Positions 1 to 9,568 are shown, counted from the first letter of the stretch. The stretch is 64,000 bases of DNA from Chroococcidiopsis sp. TS-821 (GCF_002939305.1 NZ_MVDI01000001.1:434001-498000); one strand, 5' to 3'. Translations and numbers: made by a program. The notes: generated from the sequence alone by a model not told the origin.

Positions 1-1
1 G

Positions 2-679
2 CATCGATTGTAACCAGTTTAAGTCTGGATATTTACGACTAATTGCAAAAGTCCGGACGACAAATTCGCAGCCAAATAAAACAACAAACGGTAAGTCAAT
101 CAGCCAAAACTTATCGACAAATTTGCCATTAGTGCCAATATCGCGATAATAGTTAGTCTCAATTAATGGTCTAAGTTGTGTATCAAAAAAGTTGAACTCC
201 TGCTGCAAATTTTGTGGCGATAAATGTTGCGTACTCCAAAACAAGTCAAAAGCTTTATGCGCAGATTCTTCATGCATGCGAGCGCGAATTTGGTTTTTAA
301 TCTTAGCTAGCGCTCCTGACTTATTTGCCTCAGCAAAGGGATTATCTTCGATCATTTCGTTACTCAAAAACTGTAATTCTTGCAGTAAATTTTCTGTTTC
401 CTGTGACTGCAAACCAGTTAGCTCGACTTGTTGTTTTAGTGCATTGACCTGAGCAAGATAACGTTCAGTTTCTCGATGCGGTTCAATACCTTTGAAAAAA
501 TCGTATCGTTGAGTAAAGGCAGGAACTGCATGAAAATAAAAATCTCGCCAAGGTATATAGCTATAGTCAAACAATACTAAACAAAAGTTAATGAGCGCGA
601 CGATCGCAAAAAATCTTTCGATACCTCGGCGGTGACGGCTGGGCTTATTTGGAGAAGATTTTTGTTGCACGAAGGACAT
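2..679 (-). CDS. conserved membrane protein, C-terminus cut by window edge
   Basis: Reading the minus strand from the ATG at 679 gives an uninterrupted frame to the left edge, about 226 residues, so the gene is partial. It has one hydrophobic segment after a basic N-terminus (around residues 22-42), then a long charged region with heptad-like Leu/Glu pattern that may be a coiled coil (QVNALKQQVELTGLQSQE). A second hydrophobic segment near the visible end (LPFVVLFGCEFVVRTF) is followed by more sequence beyond the window. I do not recognise the family; the shape suggests an inner-membrane protein with an extended soluble domain between two helices. The apparent plus-strand frame over this stretch is only its shadow. 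Confidence 0.6.
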   Translation of the reverse strand, partial: MSFVQQKSSPNKPSRHRRGIERFFAIVALINFCLVLFDYSYIPWRDFYFHAVPAFTQRYDFFKGIEPHRETERYLAQVNALKQQVELTGLQSQETENLLQELQFLSNEMIEDNPFAEANKSGALAKIKNQIRARMHEESAHKAFDLFWSTQHLSPQNLQQEFNFFDTQLRPLIETNYYRDIGTNGKFVDKFWLIDLPFVVLFGCEFVVRTFAISRKYPDLNWLQSM

Positions 680-832
680 AGTTATTTAAATTAAGCCTTA
701 AATTAAGGATGCACTAAAGCGTTGCCAGATTGGAAATTAACATAGTAGGGTAAGTGATACTCATCTAGCTTAAGCTTGATAGTACTAGGGATATGACTGC
801 CTTAGAAAATCGTTGGAGCTATTCGATCGGCA

Positions 833-1180
833 ATGGTGACAGTTGTTATCTGCATTAATCTAGGACTGACACTAGTTCTTTTGTTTATTGCTTGGCAGAT
901 TTGGCGTTTCAGGCTCAAGTTAGCGCAGATAGCAGATGTTTTACTTGTGTATGAGCGGGTGACTCGTGCAGCTTTACAACGAACTCCAGAGGCGATCGCT
1001 GTCGGTAGAATGGCGATCCGCCAAACGCGACAGGGAGACATTTCGCAAGAATTAAAACTGTTAAGAATCCAGCAAGTATTAAATCTTTTGGTAGTTGGGT
1101 TACAGATTGCACAGCAAATTGCACTGCTGCGTCAGACAAGATTTTTCCGCAAAGCTTTGGCAAAATACACTTATAAGTAA
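833..1180 (+). CDS. conserved small membrane-anchored protein
   Basis: 115 residues. It begins with a hydrophobic helix (CINLGLTLVLLFIAWQIW) followed by basic residues, so it is probably anchored with its C-terminal body in the cytoplasm. The rest is helical and rich in Arg/Gln/Leu, with no motif I can name. It lies head-to-tail with the YtxH and DUF948 genes (gaps of 121 and 18 bp), both of which encode the same kind of small anchored helical protein, so the three may be one unit. Function unknown. Confidence 0.6.
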   Translation: MVTVVICINLGLTLVLLFIAWQIWRFRLKLAQIADVLLVYERVTRAALQRTPEAIAVGRMAIRQTRQGDISQELKLLRIQQVLNLLVVGLQIAQQIALLRQTRFFRKALAKYTYK

Positions 1181-1301
1181 TCCTCAATTCAAACGTTAAC
1201 CTCTCATATGAGTTAACCTGGATTTTTGGAGCACGATACAGCGATAGTCGCGCAAGCCGAGCAAACTTACATAAAATGAGTGTAAGGAGATAGATTGAGA
1301 T

Positions 1302-1652
1302 ATGTCTAACAACCGTTCTGGGGTTTTTGTTGGCGGTATGTTGTTGGGGGCTGCTATTGGCACTCTCACAGGCTTGCTAATGGCACCGCGTACTGGACGC
1401 GAAACACGCACCTTGCTGAAAAAATCTGCTGATGCTCTACCAGAATTAGCAGAAGATTTATCAACAAGCGTCCAAATCCAAGCAGATCGCTTATCAGAAA
1501 CAGCGCTCCGTAACTGGGATGATACGCTGGAACGATTGCGAGAAGCTTTGGCAGCAGGAATTGAGGCAAGCCAACAAGAGCGGCAAATATCTGCTCGCCA
1601 GAATAAAATGGAAGCTTCTTCGGATCAACCTCCGCTTCTAGACCGCTTATAA
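1302..1652 (+). CDS. YtxH domain-containing protein
   Basis: 116 residues. The N-terminus carries the YtxH signature: a Gly/Ala-rich helix (GGMLLGAAIGTLTGLLMAPR) followed at once by a basic TGRETR stretch and an amphipathic coiled coil (residues ~35-95). Members are small membrane-associated or stress-related proteins with no known catalytic role. A purine-rich AAGGAG lies about 14 bp upstream of the ATG. The DUF948 gene follows 18 bp downstream; YtxH and DUF948 proteins share the pattern of one helix plus coiled coil and often occur together, so co-transcription is likely. Confidence 0.75.
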   Translation: MSNNRSGVFVGGMLLGAAIGTLTGLLMAPRTGRETRTLLKKSADALPELAEDLSTSVQIQADRLSETALRNWDDTLERLREALAAGIEASQQERQISARQNKMEASSDQPPLLDRL

Positions 1653-1670
1653 CTATTTATTAATCTACTC

Positions 1671-2243
1671 GTGATTGACCCTTTATTCTGGCTGGGACTG
1701 TCGATTCTATTAGTAGCGGTGAGTTTAACCGCAGTATTGGTGGCAGCCTTGCCAGCTTTACAAGAATTAGCGCGGGCGGCTCGCAGTGCAGAGAAATTGT
1801 TTGATACCCTGCGCCGCGATTTACCACCCACACTAGAAGCAATTCGCTTAACAGGTTTAGAAATTAGCGATTTAACTGATGATGTAAGTCAAGGAGTACA
1901 AAGCGCAACTAACGTTGCCAAGCAAGTAGACCAAAGTCTTGATAAGGCGGTAAAACAAGTCCAGAAAGTGGAAGTGAGCACGCGCAGCGTTTTTACAGGC
2001 GTAAAAGTGGCTTGGAGGACTTTTACGCGTGGTTCGCGTCGCAGCGGCGATCGCCTTTCAGGAGGACAGCGATCGCGACAAGTCCGCAGCACGAGTAATC
2101 TTCCTTATCAAGAAGAATTCTCAGAAGAAGCTGCATCGATTGAACAATATCACAACTACACCCCTGAATTAGAGTCAAATCAAGTACGCTACGATCAATC
2201 AAATTGGCACGATGACAGCGATGATGTTGAAACGGTAGATTGA
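1671..2243 (+). CDS. DUF948 domain-containing protein
   Basis: 190 residues starting at GTG. An N-terminal membrane helix (FWLGLSILLVAVSLTAVLVA) is followed by a long helical region with the DUF948 pattern (ALPALQELARAARSAEKLFDTLRRDLPPTLEAIRLT, seen as spaced segments), then a low-complexity acidic C-terminus. DUF948 proteins are membrane-tethered coiled coils of unknown function, often listed as stress-related. It directly follows the YtxH gene, and both are probably translated from one mRNA. The acidic tail (DDSDDVETVD) is probably disordered. Confidence 0.7.
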   Translation: MIDPLFWLGLSILLVAVSLTAVLVAALPALQELARAARSAEKLFDTLRRDLPPTLEAIRLTGLEISDLTDDVSQGVQSATNVAKQVDQSLDKAVKQVQKVEVSTRSVFTGVKVAWRTFTRGSRRSGDRLSGGQRSRQVRSTSNLPYQEEFSEEAASIEQYHNYTPELESNQVRYDQSNWHDDSDDVETVD

Positions 2244-2372
2244 AGAGGTCAGAAGTTTGAGGTTAGCTGGCATACAAGCTCTCACATTTCTTAAACTGCA
2301 CCGTGTCAAATCACAAGCATTCCCTGACCTCTGCTTTCAAACCTCTCCTAGATCGCTGGAGACATCATCAAA

Positions 2373-2978
2373 ATGCTCAACAAAGACCAGCCGTTAACAA
2401 CTTACCCTAAACAAAATTACAACGGTGTTTTCACGCTAATTATTGTCAACTTGGTTGTATTTATTGCCGATCGCGTTTTAGGTATTCCGTTTATCCAAAA
2501 TCTCTACCTTAATCACGCTTCTCCAGCTTGGTATCAGTTTTTCACTTCAATGTTCTGTCATGCCAACTGGGCGCACATCTCAGGAAATCTGTTTTTTCTC
2601 TATATATTTGGCAGGATTGTGGAAGAAGAAGAGGGGATTGTTGGAGTCGTCAGTTCTTACATTATTTGCGGACTAGGCGGTAGTCTCATGAGTTATTTCT
2701 TTCACGGGGGTGCGGTTTACTCATTAGGGGCGTCAGGAGCAGTTTTTGGTTTATTTGCTGTCAGTGTTCTCATCAAACTCAGCTGGCATTGGCGAAAAAT
2801 CTTAGAAGTTCTCATTCTCGGTCAATTTGTGATTGAGCGCGTAGTCTTTGAGTTACGACAAACAGGCATTCAAGACGGTGTTGACCACATTGCGCACCTG
2901 GGCGGCGCTTTAGTCGGTGTAGTGCTTATTTTATTTTTAATGCGACTGCAACCAACTGAAGGGGCAAGGGGTGGGTGA
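2373..2978 (+). CDS. rhomboid family intramembrane serine protease
   Basis: 201 residues, about six membrane helices. It has the catalytic dyad of rhomboids: the serine in GASGAVFG (Ser121) and the histidine in HIAHLGG (His175). The family's L1-loop region is also recognisable (FFTSMFCHANWAHISGN, with Asn72). The size fits a minimal bacterial rhomboid with no extra cytoplasmic domain. It would cleave transmembrane helices within the membrane; the substrate cannot be read from the sequence. It stands alone, more than 120 bp from both neighbours. Confidence 0.88.
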   Translation: MLNKDQPLTTYPKQNYNGVFTLIIVNLVVFIADRVLGIPFIQNLYLNHASPAWYQFFTSMFCHANWAHISGNLFFLYIFGRIVEEEEGIVGVVSSYIICGLGGSLMSYFFHGGAVYSLGASGAVFGLFAVSVLIKLSWHWRKILEVLILGQFVIERVVFELRQTGIQDGVDHIAHLGGALVGVVLILFLMRLQPTEGARGG

Positions 2979-3231
2979 AAGATTGGCTAGTAATTAGTGC
3001 GTGAGTGTTGAGTTATCTAGAAATATAGTAGTATTCTTCCCCTGCTCCTCTTTCACCTAGCTTTTTTCGGCAAAACCTGAGATTCTCCTGACGGGGGATT
3101 GAGTTTGTTCGCGGTCGTCGGCTAAATTAGAGTAAAGTTACAAAATGTAAAGAAGTATCATCTTTTTTGTGACTCTTTACAATAAAACCATTTAGTTTGT
3201 GTTCAAATTTGAGATTTATATAGAATTGTCC

Positions 3232-4038
3232 ATGCAGTGTTCTATTTGGCGACGATTACTGGTAAGCGTATTTGCATTCTTTTTGGCTGGCGCAGTTTGG
3301 TTGATATCCGCTCCTGTAGCCCTTGCCTACAACAATCCTGAACTACTTCCCGATCAACCGACGCCAATTATAGATTTAGCAAAATCGCTCACGAGCGTTC
3401 AGGAAGAGCGATTAGCACAAGAACTTGAAGAATTTGAAGCCGAAACTGGGTGGAAACTCCGCGTTTTGACACAGTACGATCGCACGCCAGGCACAGCGGT
3501 CAAAGATTTTTGGAATTTAGATGAAAAAAGTGTTTTAGTTGTTGCCGATTCGCGTGGGGGAAACATTCTCAACTTTAATGTAGGCGATGCAGTCTATCAG
3601 CTACTACCTCGGACGTTTTGGGTAGAATTGCAAACGCGCTTTGGTAATTTGTATTTTGTCCGCGAAGAGGGAGAAGACCAAGCGATTATTCAATCGATCG
3701 AGTCGGTTGAAGCATGTTTGCGCCAAGGGGGTTGTCGCGTTGTTCCTGGATTACCGCGCGAACAGTGGATTTTGACCTTGATTACTTCGGTGATTGGAGG
3801 AGTCGTTTGTGGCTTGGCGGCGCAACCTCGACGCCCTGGACAAATATTTGCTTGGCAATGGGCTTTAATTTTTTCACCACTTTGGGGAATTTTATTTATT
3901 GCCTTTGGGATTGGTCCGGTTGTCACGCGTACTTCTGAGTGGCTACCTTTGGTACGCAACATTGCAGGATTTCTCATTGGCGCTTTGGTAGCTTATTTGT
4001 CTCCGGTGCTCAATCGTTCTTCAGCATCAGAAACATAA
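3232..4038 (+). CDS. psb32: TPM domain protein, Psb32-like (photosystem II repair)
   Basis: 268 residues from the ATG at 3232. An in-frame GTG at 3199 would add 11 residues in front of the signal sequence, so I prefer the ATG. The signal peptide ends near ALAYNNPELLP. A TPM_phosphatase (TLP18.3/Psb32) domain follows at about residues 30-165 (PIIDLAKSLTSVQEERLAQELEEFE, VLVVADSRGGNILNFNVGDAV, in segments). Three hydrophobic helices close the C-terminus. Cyanobacterial Psb32 proteins have this lumenal TPM domain plus C-terminal membrane segments and protect or aid repair of photosystem II. The gene symbol is inferred from architecture. Confidence 0.75.
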   Translation: MQCSIWRRLLVSVFAFFLAGAVWLISAPVALAYNNPELLPDQPTPIIDLAKSLTSVQEERLAQELEEFEAETGWKLRVLTQYDRTPGTAVKDFWNLDEKSVLVVADSRGGNILNFNVGDAVYQLLPRTFWVELQTRFGNLYFVREEGEDQAIIQSIESVEACLRQGGCRVVPGLPREQWILTLITSVIGGVVCGLAAQPRRPGQIFAWQWALIFSPLWGILFIAFGIGPVVTRTSEWLPLVRNIAGFLIGALVAYLSPVLNRSSASET

Positions 4039-4050
4039 GCGACGCTTTTT

Positions 4051-4764
4051 TTACCATCTTTCTGCATCTTGCGGGTAGGAGGCGCGGGGTCTACGACGCG
4101 GGGATGGACGCGATCGCCCTCGACTCTCGCGCAAACGGCGACTCATTTCCACAAAGACGTTCTTTTGTAAGTAAGGATAGTCACTTATCCAAAGGTTACG
4201 GCTCGGAATGTAAATATCTGTCACTTTAGCAATGCTACTTAGATCCGAGCGAGTCGAAAGCACAACCATTTCTGCGATTTGATTTGGGACAACATCTTGG
4301 TGAGAGCGGCGTAGAGGAACTTGGATTTGAGTTGTAAATCCGGTTTCATCGCCAACTTCTACATTAAGTCGCCGTTCGCGGTTTTCGACAATGACCAAGT
4401 CGCCTTTGTCGTTAACAGTTTCTTCTGTACCAATTAATTCTTCGGTGATGTAGACATCCAAAACGCGTCCGCGCAGAAAACCGCTGTAGGGATATTTACG
4501 ATATTCGGTGTTACGTAAACTTGCCCATAAAACAGGTCCCCATAACCAATAAAGTCCAGCGATCGCGCCTACCGGAAAGAGAATTATGCCAAATCCTTCA
4601 CCGACAATCAGTCGCACAATCCAAACAGCAACAACACTGACAACTGAAATCAGCAGTCGCTTCAAGAAATCAGGAAATTTGCCCCAATAATATTTGTACT
4701 GATCGCCAGTTGCAATGCGGGGAATCAGTTGTTCAAATTTTTGGCGCGTGAGTGGAACTAACAT
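4051..4764 (-). CDS. conserved cyanobacterial membrane protein
   Basis: 237 residues. It has an amphipathic N-terminus (LTRQKFEQLIPRIATGDQYKYYWGK), two adjacent membrane helices (~residues 35-80, LLISVVSVVAVWIVRLI and FGIILFPVGAIAGLYWLWGPVL), a soluble beta-rich domain and an Arg/Ser-rich tail. Homologues in cyanobacteria are often labelled phosphate ABC transporter permease. I see only two helices and no permease EAA loop, so that label is not supported. It is convergent with the Psb32 gene, with only 12 bp between the stops. Confidence 0.65.
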   Translation of the reverse strand: MLVPLTRQKFEQLIPRIATGDQYKYYWGKFPDFLKRLLISVVSVVAVWIVRLIVGEGFGIILFPVGAIAGLYWLWGPVLWASLRNTEYRKYPYSGFLRGRVLDVYITEELIGTEETVNDKGDLVIVENRERRLNVEVGDETGFTTQIQVPLRRSHQDVVPNQIAEMVVLSTRSDLSSIAKVTDIYIPSRNLWISDYPYLQKNVFVEMSRRLRESRGRSRPSPRRRPRASYPQDAERW

Positions 4765-4794
4765 GAGGGGTAAGGAGTGAAGGAAGATATGTAA

Positions 4795-5625
4795 TTACAG
4801 TATCTTTTCTAAGCCATAGACTAGCGATTTAAGTTGCGTGACTTTACGAATTGCCAACAAAACTCCAGGCATATAACAAGCGCGATCGCTCGTATCATGG
4901 CGTAAAGTATAAATTTGTCCTGGTGCGCCAAAAATCACTTCTTGGTGAGCAACCAGTCCAGGAAGACGTACACTATGAATTCTAATACCTTCATCGGCAA
5001 CACTGCCTCTTGCTCCTGGTAGCTTTTCGGTTTCTTCTACGCTGGGGGGATTGTATGTTTTACCCATTTCTGCAAGCATCTGCGCAGTTTGAATCGCGGT
5101 TCCACTCGGCGCATCGGCTTTTTGATTGTGATGCAGTTCAATAATTTCTACATGGTCAAAATATTGCGATGCTCTGACGGCGGCTTCTTGAAGTAACACT
5201 ATACCAATTGAGAAATTCGGAATTATTAAACAGCCAGTACTTGCTTTATCCGCGAATTCGGCTAAGTCTTGAATTTGCTCAACACTTAATCCTGTTGTTC
5301 CCACAACTGGACGAATACCATAGGCGATCGCCGCGCGAATATTGTCATACACGCTATTCGGATGCGTAAAATCTACCATCACCCCTAATTGCCTTTCTTG
5401 CGTTGCCAGGGCTAGCGTAGGTTCTAATTGATCGGTAATCGGTACTTCTAGCGGTTCGCTTAATCCTGCGACTTCTCCTGCATCTTTACCATTGTATTCA
5501 GGATTGCGATCTACTGCACCCAGTAAAACCATGTCGCTTGCTTGCGAGACGGCTTTAACAACTTCACGACCCATTTTGCCAGCAGCACCATTCACCACTA
5601 CTGGAATCGGAGCTTGATTTACCAT
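4795..5625 (-). CDS. dapB: 4-hydroxy-tetrahydrodipicolinate reductase
   Basis: 276 residues, full length for DapB. It reduces 4-hydroxy-tetrahydrodipicolinate to tetrahydrodipicolinate with NAD(P)H in lysine and diaminopimelate synthesis, in the cytoplasm. The N-terminal Rossmann motif is clear ([13 protein letters not shown]), as are the central VDFTHP and GTTGLS segments. The DapB signature [15 protein letters not shown] carries the catalytic His pair, the Lys and the substrate-binding SGT. It is transcribed in the same direction as the 4051-4764 gene, 30 bp upstream of it, so the two may be co-transcribed. Confidence 0.96.
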   Translation of the reverse strand: MVNQAPIPVVVNGAAGKMGREVVKAVSQASDMVLLGAVDRNPEYNGKDAGEVAGLSEPLEVPITDQLEPTLALATQERQLGVMVDFTHPNSVYDNIRAAIAYGIRPVVGTTGLSVEQIQDLAEFADKASTGCLIIPNFSIGIVLLQEAAVRASQYFDHVEIIELHHNQKADAPSGTAIQTAQMLAEMGKTYNPPSVEETEKLPGARGSVADEGIRIHSVRLPGLVAHQEVIFGAPGQIYTLRHDTSDRACYMPGVLLAIRKVTQLKSLVYGLEKIL

Positions 5626-5953
5626 GCGCTCAATTTGGACTCATCAACCGCATTTTAGATCAATCAAGGCGATGCGAACCGATTTTAAGTTGTAAACTTG
5701 CAAGCTCGACAATAAAAAACCAGATTTTCCTACTACATTTACTACTAAAGCTACTATAATTAATATATATTCATAAAATGATTATTTAACTCACAAGCAA
5801 TTCCCAAGTCTAAATAAAACAGAAATTAAAAGAGATTGTCGATGCTTTAAGACAGCTACAGCAATTTTTAGAAACTTATAAAACTATCTTCTTATCCTTT
5901 CTTTGAGACCTTAGTGGTTTGTTAAATCTTCAAAACAAAACATAAATTAACTT
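5626..5953 (+). other. AT-rich intergenic stretch, no intact gene
   Basis: 328 bp between dapB (reverse) and the HNH gene (forward). It is markedly more AT-rich than the flanks and has no open frame of useful length. A short segment around 5820-5890 would read KQKLKEIVDALRQLQQF and looks like a scrap of a former coding sequence, but it cannot be assigned. The dapB promoter should lie at its left end. Confidence 0.4.
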
Positions 5954-6268
5954 TTGATCGTCTTAGATATAATAATTAACTTTACCTTGCGAAATTTTAG
6001 CCAGTGTGAATTATGTGAAAGAACCATAGAAAAACTAACCGTTCATCACCTAATTCCTCGACAGAAAAAAGGTCATCATGGACCCAAAATTAATATATGT
6101 ACTGCGTGCCACAAACAAATTCATACGTTATTTGATAATACGCGTTTAGCCCAAGAGCTAAATTCGCTAGAAAAGCTGAAAAATGAGCCCCAAATGAGCA
6201 AGTTTTTGGCTTGGGTATGCAAGCAAGACCCGAATAGACGCGTCAAAAGTGCGCGAAAGCGAAGATAG
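5954..6268 (+). CDS. HNH endonuclease family protein
   Basis: About 104 residues if it begins at the TTG at 5954; there is no ATG near the start, so the true start is uncertain. The body has the zinc-stabilised HNH fold: CELC, then the LTVHHLIPR motif with the catalytic HH, then the second pair ICTACHKQIH. This small stand-alone type is common in cyanobacteria and is a metal-dependent DNA nuclease of unknown target. The C-terminal PNRRVKSARKRR tail is strongly basic and could contact DNA. It is convergent with the DUF427 gene, 13 bp between the ends. Confidence 0.7.
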   Translation: MIVLDIIINFTLRNFSQCELCERTIEKLTVHHLIPRQKKGHHGPKINICTACHKQIHTLFDNTRLAQELNSLEKLKNEPQMSKFLAWVCKQDPNRRVKSARKRR

Positions 6269-6281
6269 ACGCATCATCAAG

Positions 6282-6779
6282 CTACCATCCCCACGTTCCT
6301 GGACCGCCTTTAAATGGACCTACGATATCACTGGTAATCCAACCACCGTAGAAGTTTCCTGGTTGGGGTTGTACTTTTTCACCATTGACATAGCAAGCAT
6401 CCATCAAGTGTGGATAGAAAGCGACATAATCTTTAATTCCAGCAAAAGCAGGGGTTGGGTTAGGATAAAACCACGCGGCGTTGGGAACTTGCTTGTCTCC
6501 TACAGCAACGGTGTAATAGCCTGCAACTCCTTTCCACTCACAAAAGCTAGATTGCGGAGTACGGATGAGGTACTCCATTTTGATATCACTCGGTGGGATG
6601 TAATAAACAGGTGGATGGCTTGTTTCTAGTACTCGTTTGGCATGGTGGGTATCGGCGATCGCAATTTCATTAAAAATCACCTGAATATGCTTGTCGGTAT
6701 CTTCTAAGCGCGGTGGACGGGGATAATCCCATACTGATTCTTGTCCAGGACCTGGTTGAATGCGATCGCGGTTAACCAT
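6282..6779 (-). CDS. DUF427 domain-containing protein
   Basis: 165 residues from the ATG at 6779; an in-frame TTG at 6803 would add eight. The DUF427 fold covers most of the protein: VIFNEIAIADTHHAKRVLETS, YYIPPSDIKMEYL and FCEWKGVAGYYTV are hallmark segments, shown here in pieces. The conserved WKG and FYP motifs are present. DUF427 proteins are small, widespread and of unknown enzymatic role. The C-terminal FYGGWITSDIVGPFKG extension is typical of the cyanobacterial and plant versions. The gene stands apart from the COP23 gene upstream by about 40 bp and shares its direction. Confidence 0.85.
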   Translation of the reverse strand: MVNRDRIQPGPGQESVWDYPRPPRLEDTDKHIQVIFNEIAIADTHHAKRVLETSHPPVYYIPPSDIKMEYLIRTPQSSFCEWKGVAGYYTVAVGDKQVPNAAWFYPNPTPAFAGIKDYVAFYPHLMDACYVNGEKVQPQPGNFYGGWITSDIVGPFKGGPGTWGW

Positions 6780-6821
6780 GTTTAGCTCTTGAGCATTTAG
6801 CAATTAGCTCTACTTTAGCAG

Positions 6822-7616
6822 CTAAAACCTGCTAGGATTAAGTCTTCCAGTACTCGGTCGCGATTGTGTATTACTGCGGGCGGGAACGCCACCGCTGAGG
6901 CGAGAAGCATTACCTCCATCAGCGCGATCGAGGAAAGGTCTTAAGTCAATACTACGTGCCGAACGTCGATTGTTACCACCAAGAACTGAACGTCCTAGGT
7001 TCAATAACTGGTCGAGTTCGTTGCCACGATTGGTATAAGTATAAACGCCTGTTGTCTGTTGACCGCTATCGGCGATCGTCAAGTTTTCAAAGACGCGATC
7101 GCGCGTTAAGATCGGGTCTTGTCCAGGCGGTACGGTAAACACAATTCGACACGAAGGAACTCGTTGCGTGATCACGCAGACTGTATTGTAATTATTCTCT
7201 ACGCCTGTTGTGAGTTCTAGTAAACCATCAGGACGATAAGCTTCTAAGCGACGGCTAATTTCTTCACAACGCCGTTGTTCGCTCCAACCGCCACCTAAGG
7301 CTGTCGGAGTAGCCCAGGGGAAAAAGCGGTTTGGCTGACTTTCAGGCTGATACATGACGGTATACTGACCGTTATTCAATTGACACGTAAACCGCGTACC
7401 TGTTGTCACGTTAGGGACTGTCGAACCATTCGGCGGTGTTGTTCCGGGAACGGGCGGTAGTGGCTCGGTATCAACAACAACAGGTGGTACTGTAGGATTC
7501 ACCTGCGCAATCCAGTTGTAATGTGGCGCAGCCATAACGCTATTACCCAGTAACGCGGTTGCTACCCCAACAGACAAACCAATACTTCGCCAAGCAAATT
7601 GCAATTGTGGTGACAT
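6822..7616 (-). CDS. COP23 domain-containing secreted protein
   Basis: 264 residues. An N-terminal signal peptide (GLSVGVATALLGNSVMA, cleavage near AAPHYNW) is followed by a proline-rich linker, then a COP23 domain from about residue 75 to 200. Its hallmarks are visible: RFTCQLNNGQYTVMYQ, WSEQRRCEEISRRLE, GLLELTTG, VCVITQ and the LTIADSG turn, with the spaced cysteines kept. COP23 was first described as a circadian-oscillating membrane protein in Cyanothece; its biochemical role is unknown. The Ser/Arg/Asn-rich C-terminus is probably disordered. It lies downstream of the M48 protease on the same strand, separated by 122 bp. Confidence 0.8.
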   Translation of the reverse strand: MSPQLQFAWRSIGLSVGVATALLGNSVMAAPHYNWIAQVNPTVPPVVVDTEPLPPVPGTTPPNGSTVPNVTTGTRFTCQLNNGQYTVMYQPESQPNRFFPWATPTALGGGWSEQRRCEEISRRLEAYRPDGLLELTTGVENNYNTVCVITQRVPSCRIVFTVPPGQDPILTRDRVFENLTIADSGQQTTGVYTYTNRGNELDQLLNLGRSVLGGNNRRSARSIDLRPFLDRADGGNASRLSGGVPARSNTQSRPSTGRLNPSRF

Positions 7617-7738
7617 AAGCGACTCCTCGATTGTAAAAAGAGAGGGGCTAGAGACAGTGACGGGTGGTTAGTGGCTAGTGCGTGAGTTTTGAATTGGTAA
7701 TTGAAACTCCCCTGCACCTGTGCACCCTTACTCTTTAT

Positions 7739-9346
7739 TTACCGTTGATGCTTTTTCCGTTCAGATTGTTTCGCTTGTAGCAATTTTTCTACCCTTTGTT
7801 TGATTTCGTTGTGTCGGGCGACACCTTCGTAAGCGTAGCGGTTGTAACCATGTCGTTGAATAATCGATTCAAGGTAGCGGATGCGATCGCTTGTGGGGGG
7901 GTGTGAAGATAACCACGTAAAGGGCGTTTTTGTTTCTTCTTTTTGAAGTGTCACCATCAAGTTACGCAAGCCATCCGCAGCATAACCTGTCGAGGCTAGA
8001 AGTCGCGTCCCTAAAACGTCAGCTTGCTGTTCCATTTCACGGCTGTAATTGAGGGAAACCAAATTTGCTACAGTACCGCCGTAGGGGAAAAATTGCGTGA
8101 CATTCGCAACAAGATTCCCTTCAGCGACTAGCTGAAAACCATGCGACAAAACAGCGTGTGCTAATTCATGCGCTAGTAGCCCTGCTAATTCTGCCTCAGA
8201 GTTAGCACTTGTAATTGCCCCAGCATTAATAAACACCTTACCGCCTGGTAGCGCAAAAGCGTTTAAATCTTTATCTAAAACGACGTAGAATTCGTATTTA
8301 AAATCATTGCGCCCAGCCACCTGCGCGAGTCTTTGTCCGATTTCATTGACATAATCGACAACTGCTTTATCGGTGACAATTTCTAGCTGTTCCCGCGCTT
8401 GGTTCGCGACGGATTCCCCAACCGCTGATTCGCCGCGTAGTAGCATTGTCGTAGTTTGCACTGCTGAAAAGGGACCTAAGAGATTACCTGTGAGCGCGTA
8501 GCCTAAGGCACCTGTTAAGATATTGGCGATCGTATTGCCTGTTAGCTCTGCGCGCAAGTGCCTTTGATATCGTTCTAAGTGAGTATCCGCAAGCTGAATA
8601 AATTCGTTCGCCTGCTGGGCGTTTGAACTTCTAAGTAAAGCAAATTGACGCGCGGCGAGGGATGCTTCTATCCATTGTTTGGATTCAGCAAGTGCGGTAA
8701 CTTTGGCTTTGACTAAATCGGGTTGTTCCGGATAAAGCGTGACAGCGCGTTCTAAGACGGCGATCGCTTCTTTATTGTGGTCAAATTTTTGCAATGCTTC
8801 CGCTAATCGCAGATGACCAGGAATAAACTCTGGATATTGCTCGACTAATAACCGCAAAGGTACCATCATTCGGGAAGCAACTTTTTTGTGTTGAAAAGCT
8901 GCTTCAGCTTCGCGCCAGTAAACTTTCCCTGCTGGTGGAAGTTGTGCAGGATCGACAATTGCAGGTGGACGCTGAATAACATCGGCTGAGCCTGTCGCAA
9001 ATGGTGCTTTGACTTCGCGATATATTTTTTCGGCGGCGGCGAATTGTCCTCCTAAATACAAGCGATCGGCTTCGATCAATTTTTGCTGACGCGCAATTTC
9101 TTCTGGACTTAGTTTGACGGCAGCATTAAGTTTATCTACAATTTCTTGTATAGAGGCAGGTTGTTTGCTCTGGGGTGTGGCATTCTCAGGCTGGATCGCT
9201 TCTCCTTCAACAGGAACAACGATCGCACTAGGACTAGAGTCTTTGACAGGTTCAGCTAAAACAATTGACGTTCCAGCAGAAAATAGAACTGCGTTTAAGC
9301 TGAGCAACAGTGAGTTCCAGATCGGTTTCATAGGTGGAAAGCTCAA
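7739..9346 (-). CDS. M48 family metalloprotease with TPR repeats
   Basis: 535 residues. A hydrophobic N-terminal signal (LLLSLNAVLFSAGTSIVLA) sends it out of the cytoplasm. TPR-like helices occupy about residues 85-260 (HLRLAEALQKFDHNKEAIAV). The peptidase domain follows, with the zinc motif HELAH at residues 393-397 and a third ligand in MEQQADVLG near residue 434. The family includes BepA-type periplasmic proteases or chaperones that check outer-membrane protein assembly, but those have the TPR after the protease domain; here the repeats come first. The target is not readable from sequence. Confidence 0.85.
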   Translation of the reverse strand: MSFPPMKPIWNSLLLSLNAVLFSAGTSIVLAEPVKDSSPSAIVVPVEGEAIQPENATPQSKQPASIQEIVDKLNAAVKLSPEEIARQQKLIEADRLYLGGQFAAAEKIYREVKAPFATGSADVIQRPPAIVDPAQLPPAGKVYWREAEAAFQHKKVASRMMVPLRLLVEQYPEFIPGHLRLAEALQKFDHNKEAIAVLERAVTLYPEQPDLVKAKVTALAESKQWIEASLAARQFALLRSSNAQQANEFIQLADTHLERYQRHLRAELTGNTIANILTGALGYALTGNLLGPFSAVQTTTMLLRGESAVGESVANQAREQLEIVTDKAVVDYVNEIGQRLAQVAGRNDFKYEFYVVLDKDLNAFALPGGKVFINAGAITSANSEAELAGLLAHELAHAVLSHGFQLVAEGNLVANVTQFFPYGGTVANLVSLNYSREMEQQADVLGTRLLASTGYAADGLRNLMVTLQKEETKTPFTWLSSHPPTSDRIRYLESIIQRHGYNRYAYEGVARHNEIKQRVEKLLQAKQSERKKHQR

Positions 9347-9568
9347 TTGCTGGTTGAGTTTATTCTCAGTTTAGGCAATTTTCTTTGGATGTGAGTTACT
9401 AGTCACTCGTCGTAGTATTTAGGTTGAGGGGAAAAGAAACCTCCTGTGAGTAGCCCCGTAGAAAGTTGTCAGGCATTTGTGATTTGTGTAGGAAGTCTCA
9501 AGGAAAAAATTCAAGGCGCAAGTTTGACTAGTGGTTTTTTCTATGCCTAAGAGACTTTTGCTTGAATA

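Noticed and set aside
192..452. Plus-strand 86-codon frame near the left edge
   Set aside because: It is the shadow of the minus-strand membrane protein that runs off the window.
4051..4764. Phosphate ABC transporter permease, the label often given to relatives
   Set aside because: Only two membrane helices and a soluble domain; no permease loop and no ABC partners nearby.
6249..6629. 126-codon plus-strand frame overlapping DUF427
   Set aside because: It lies almost wholly antisense to a well-supported gene, and its peptide has no family character.
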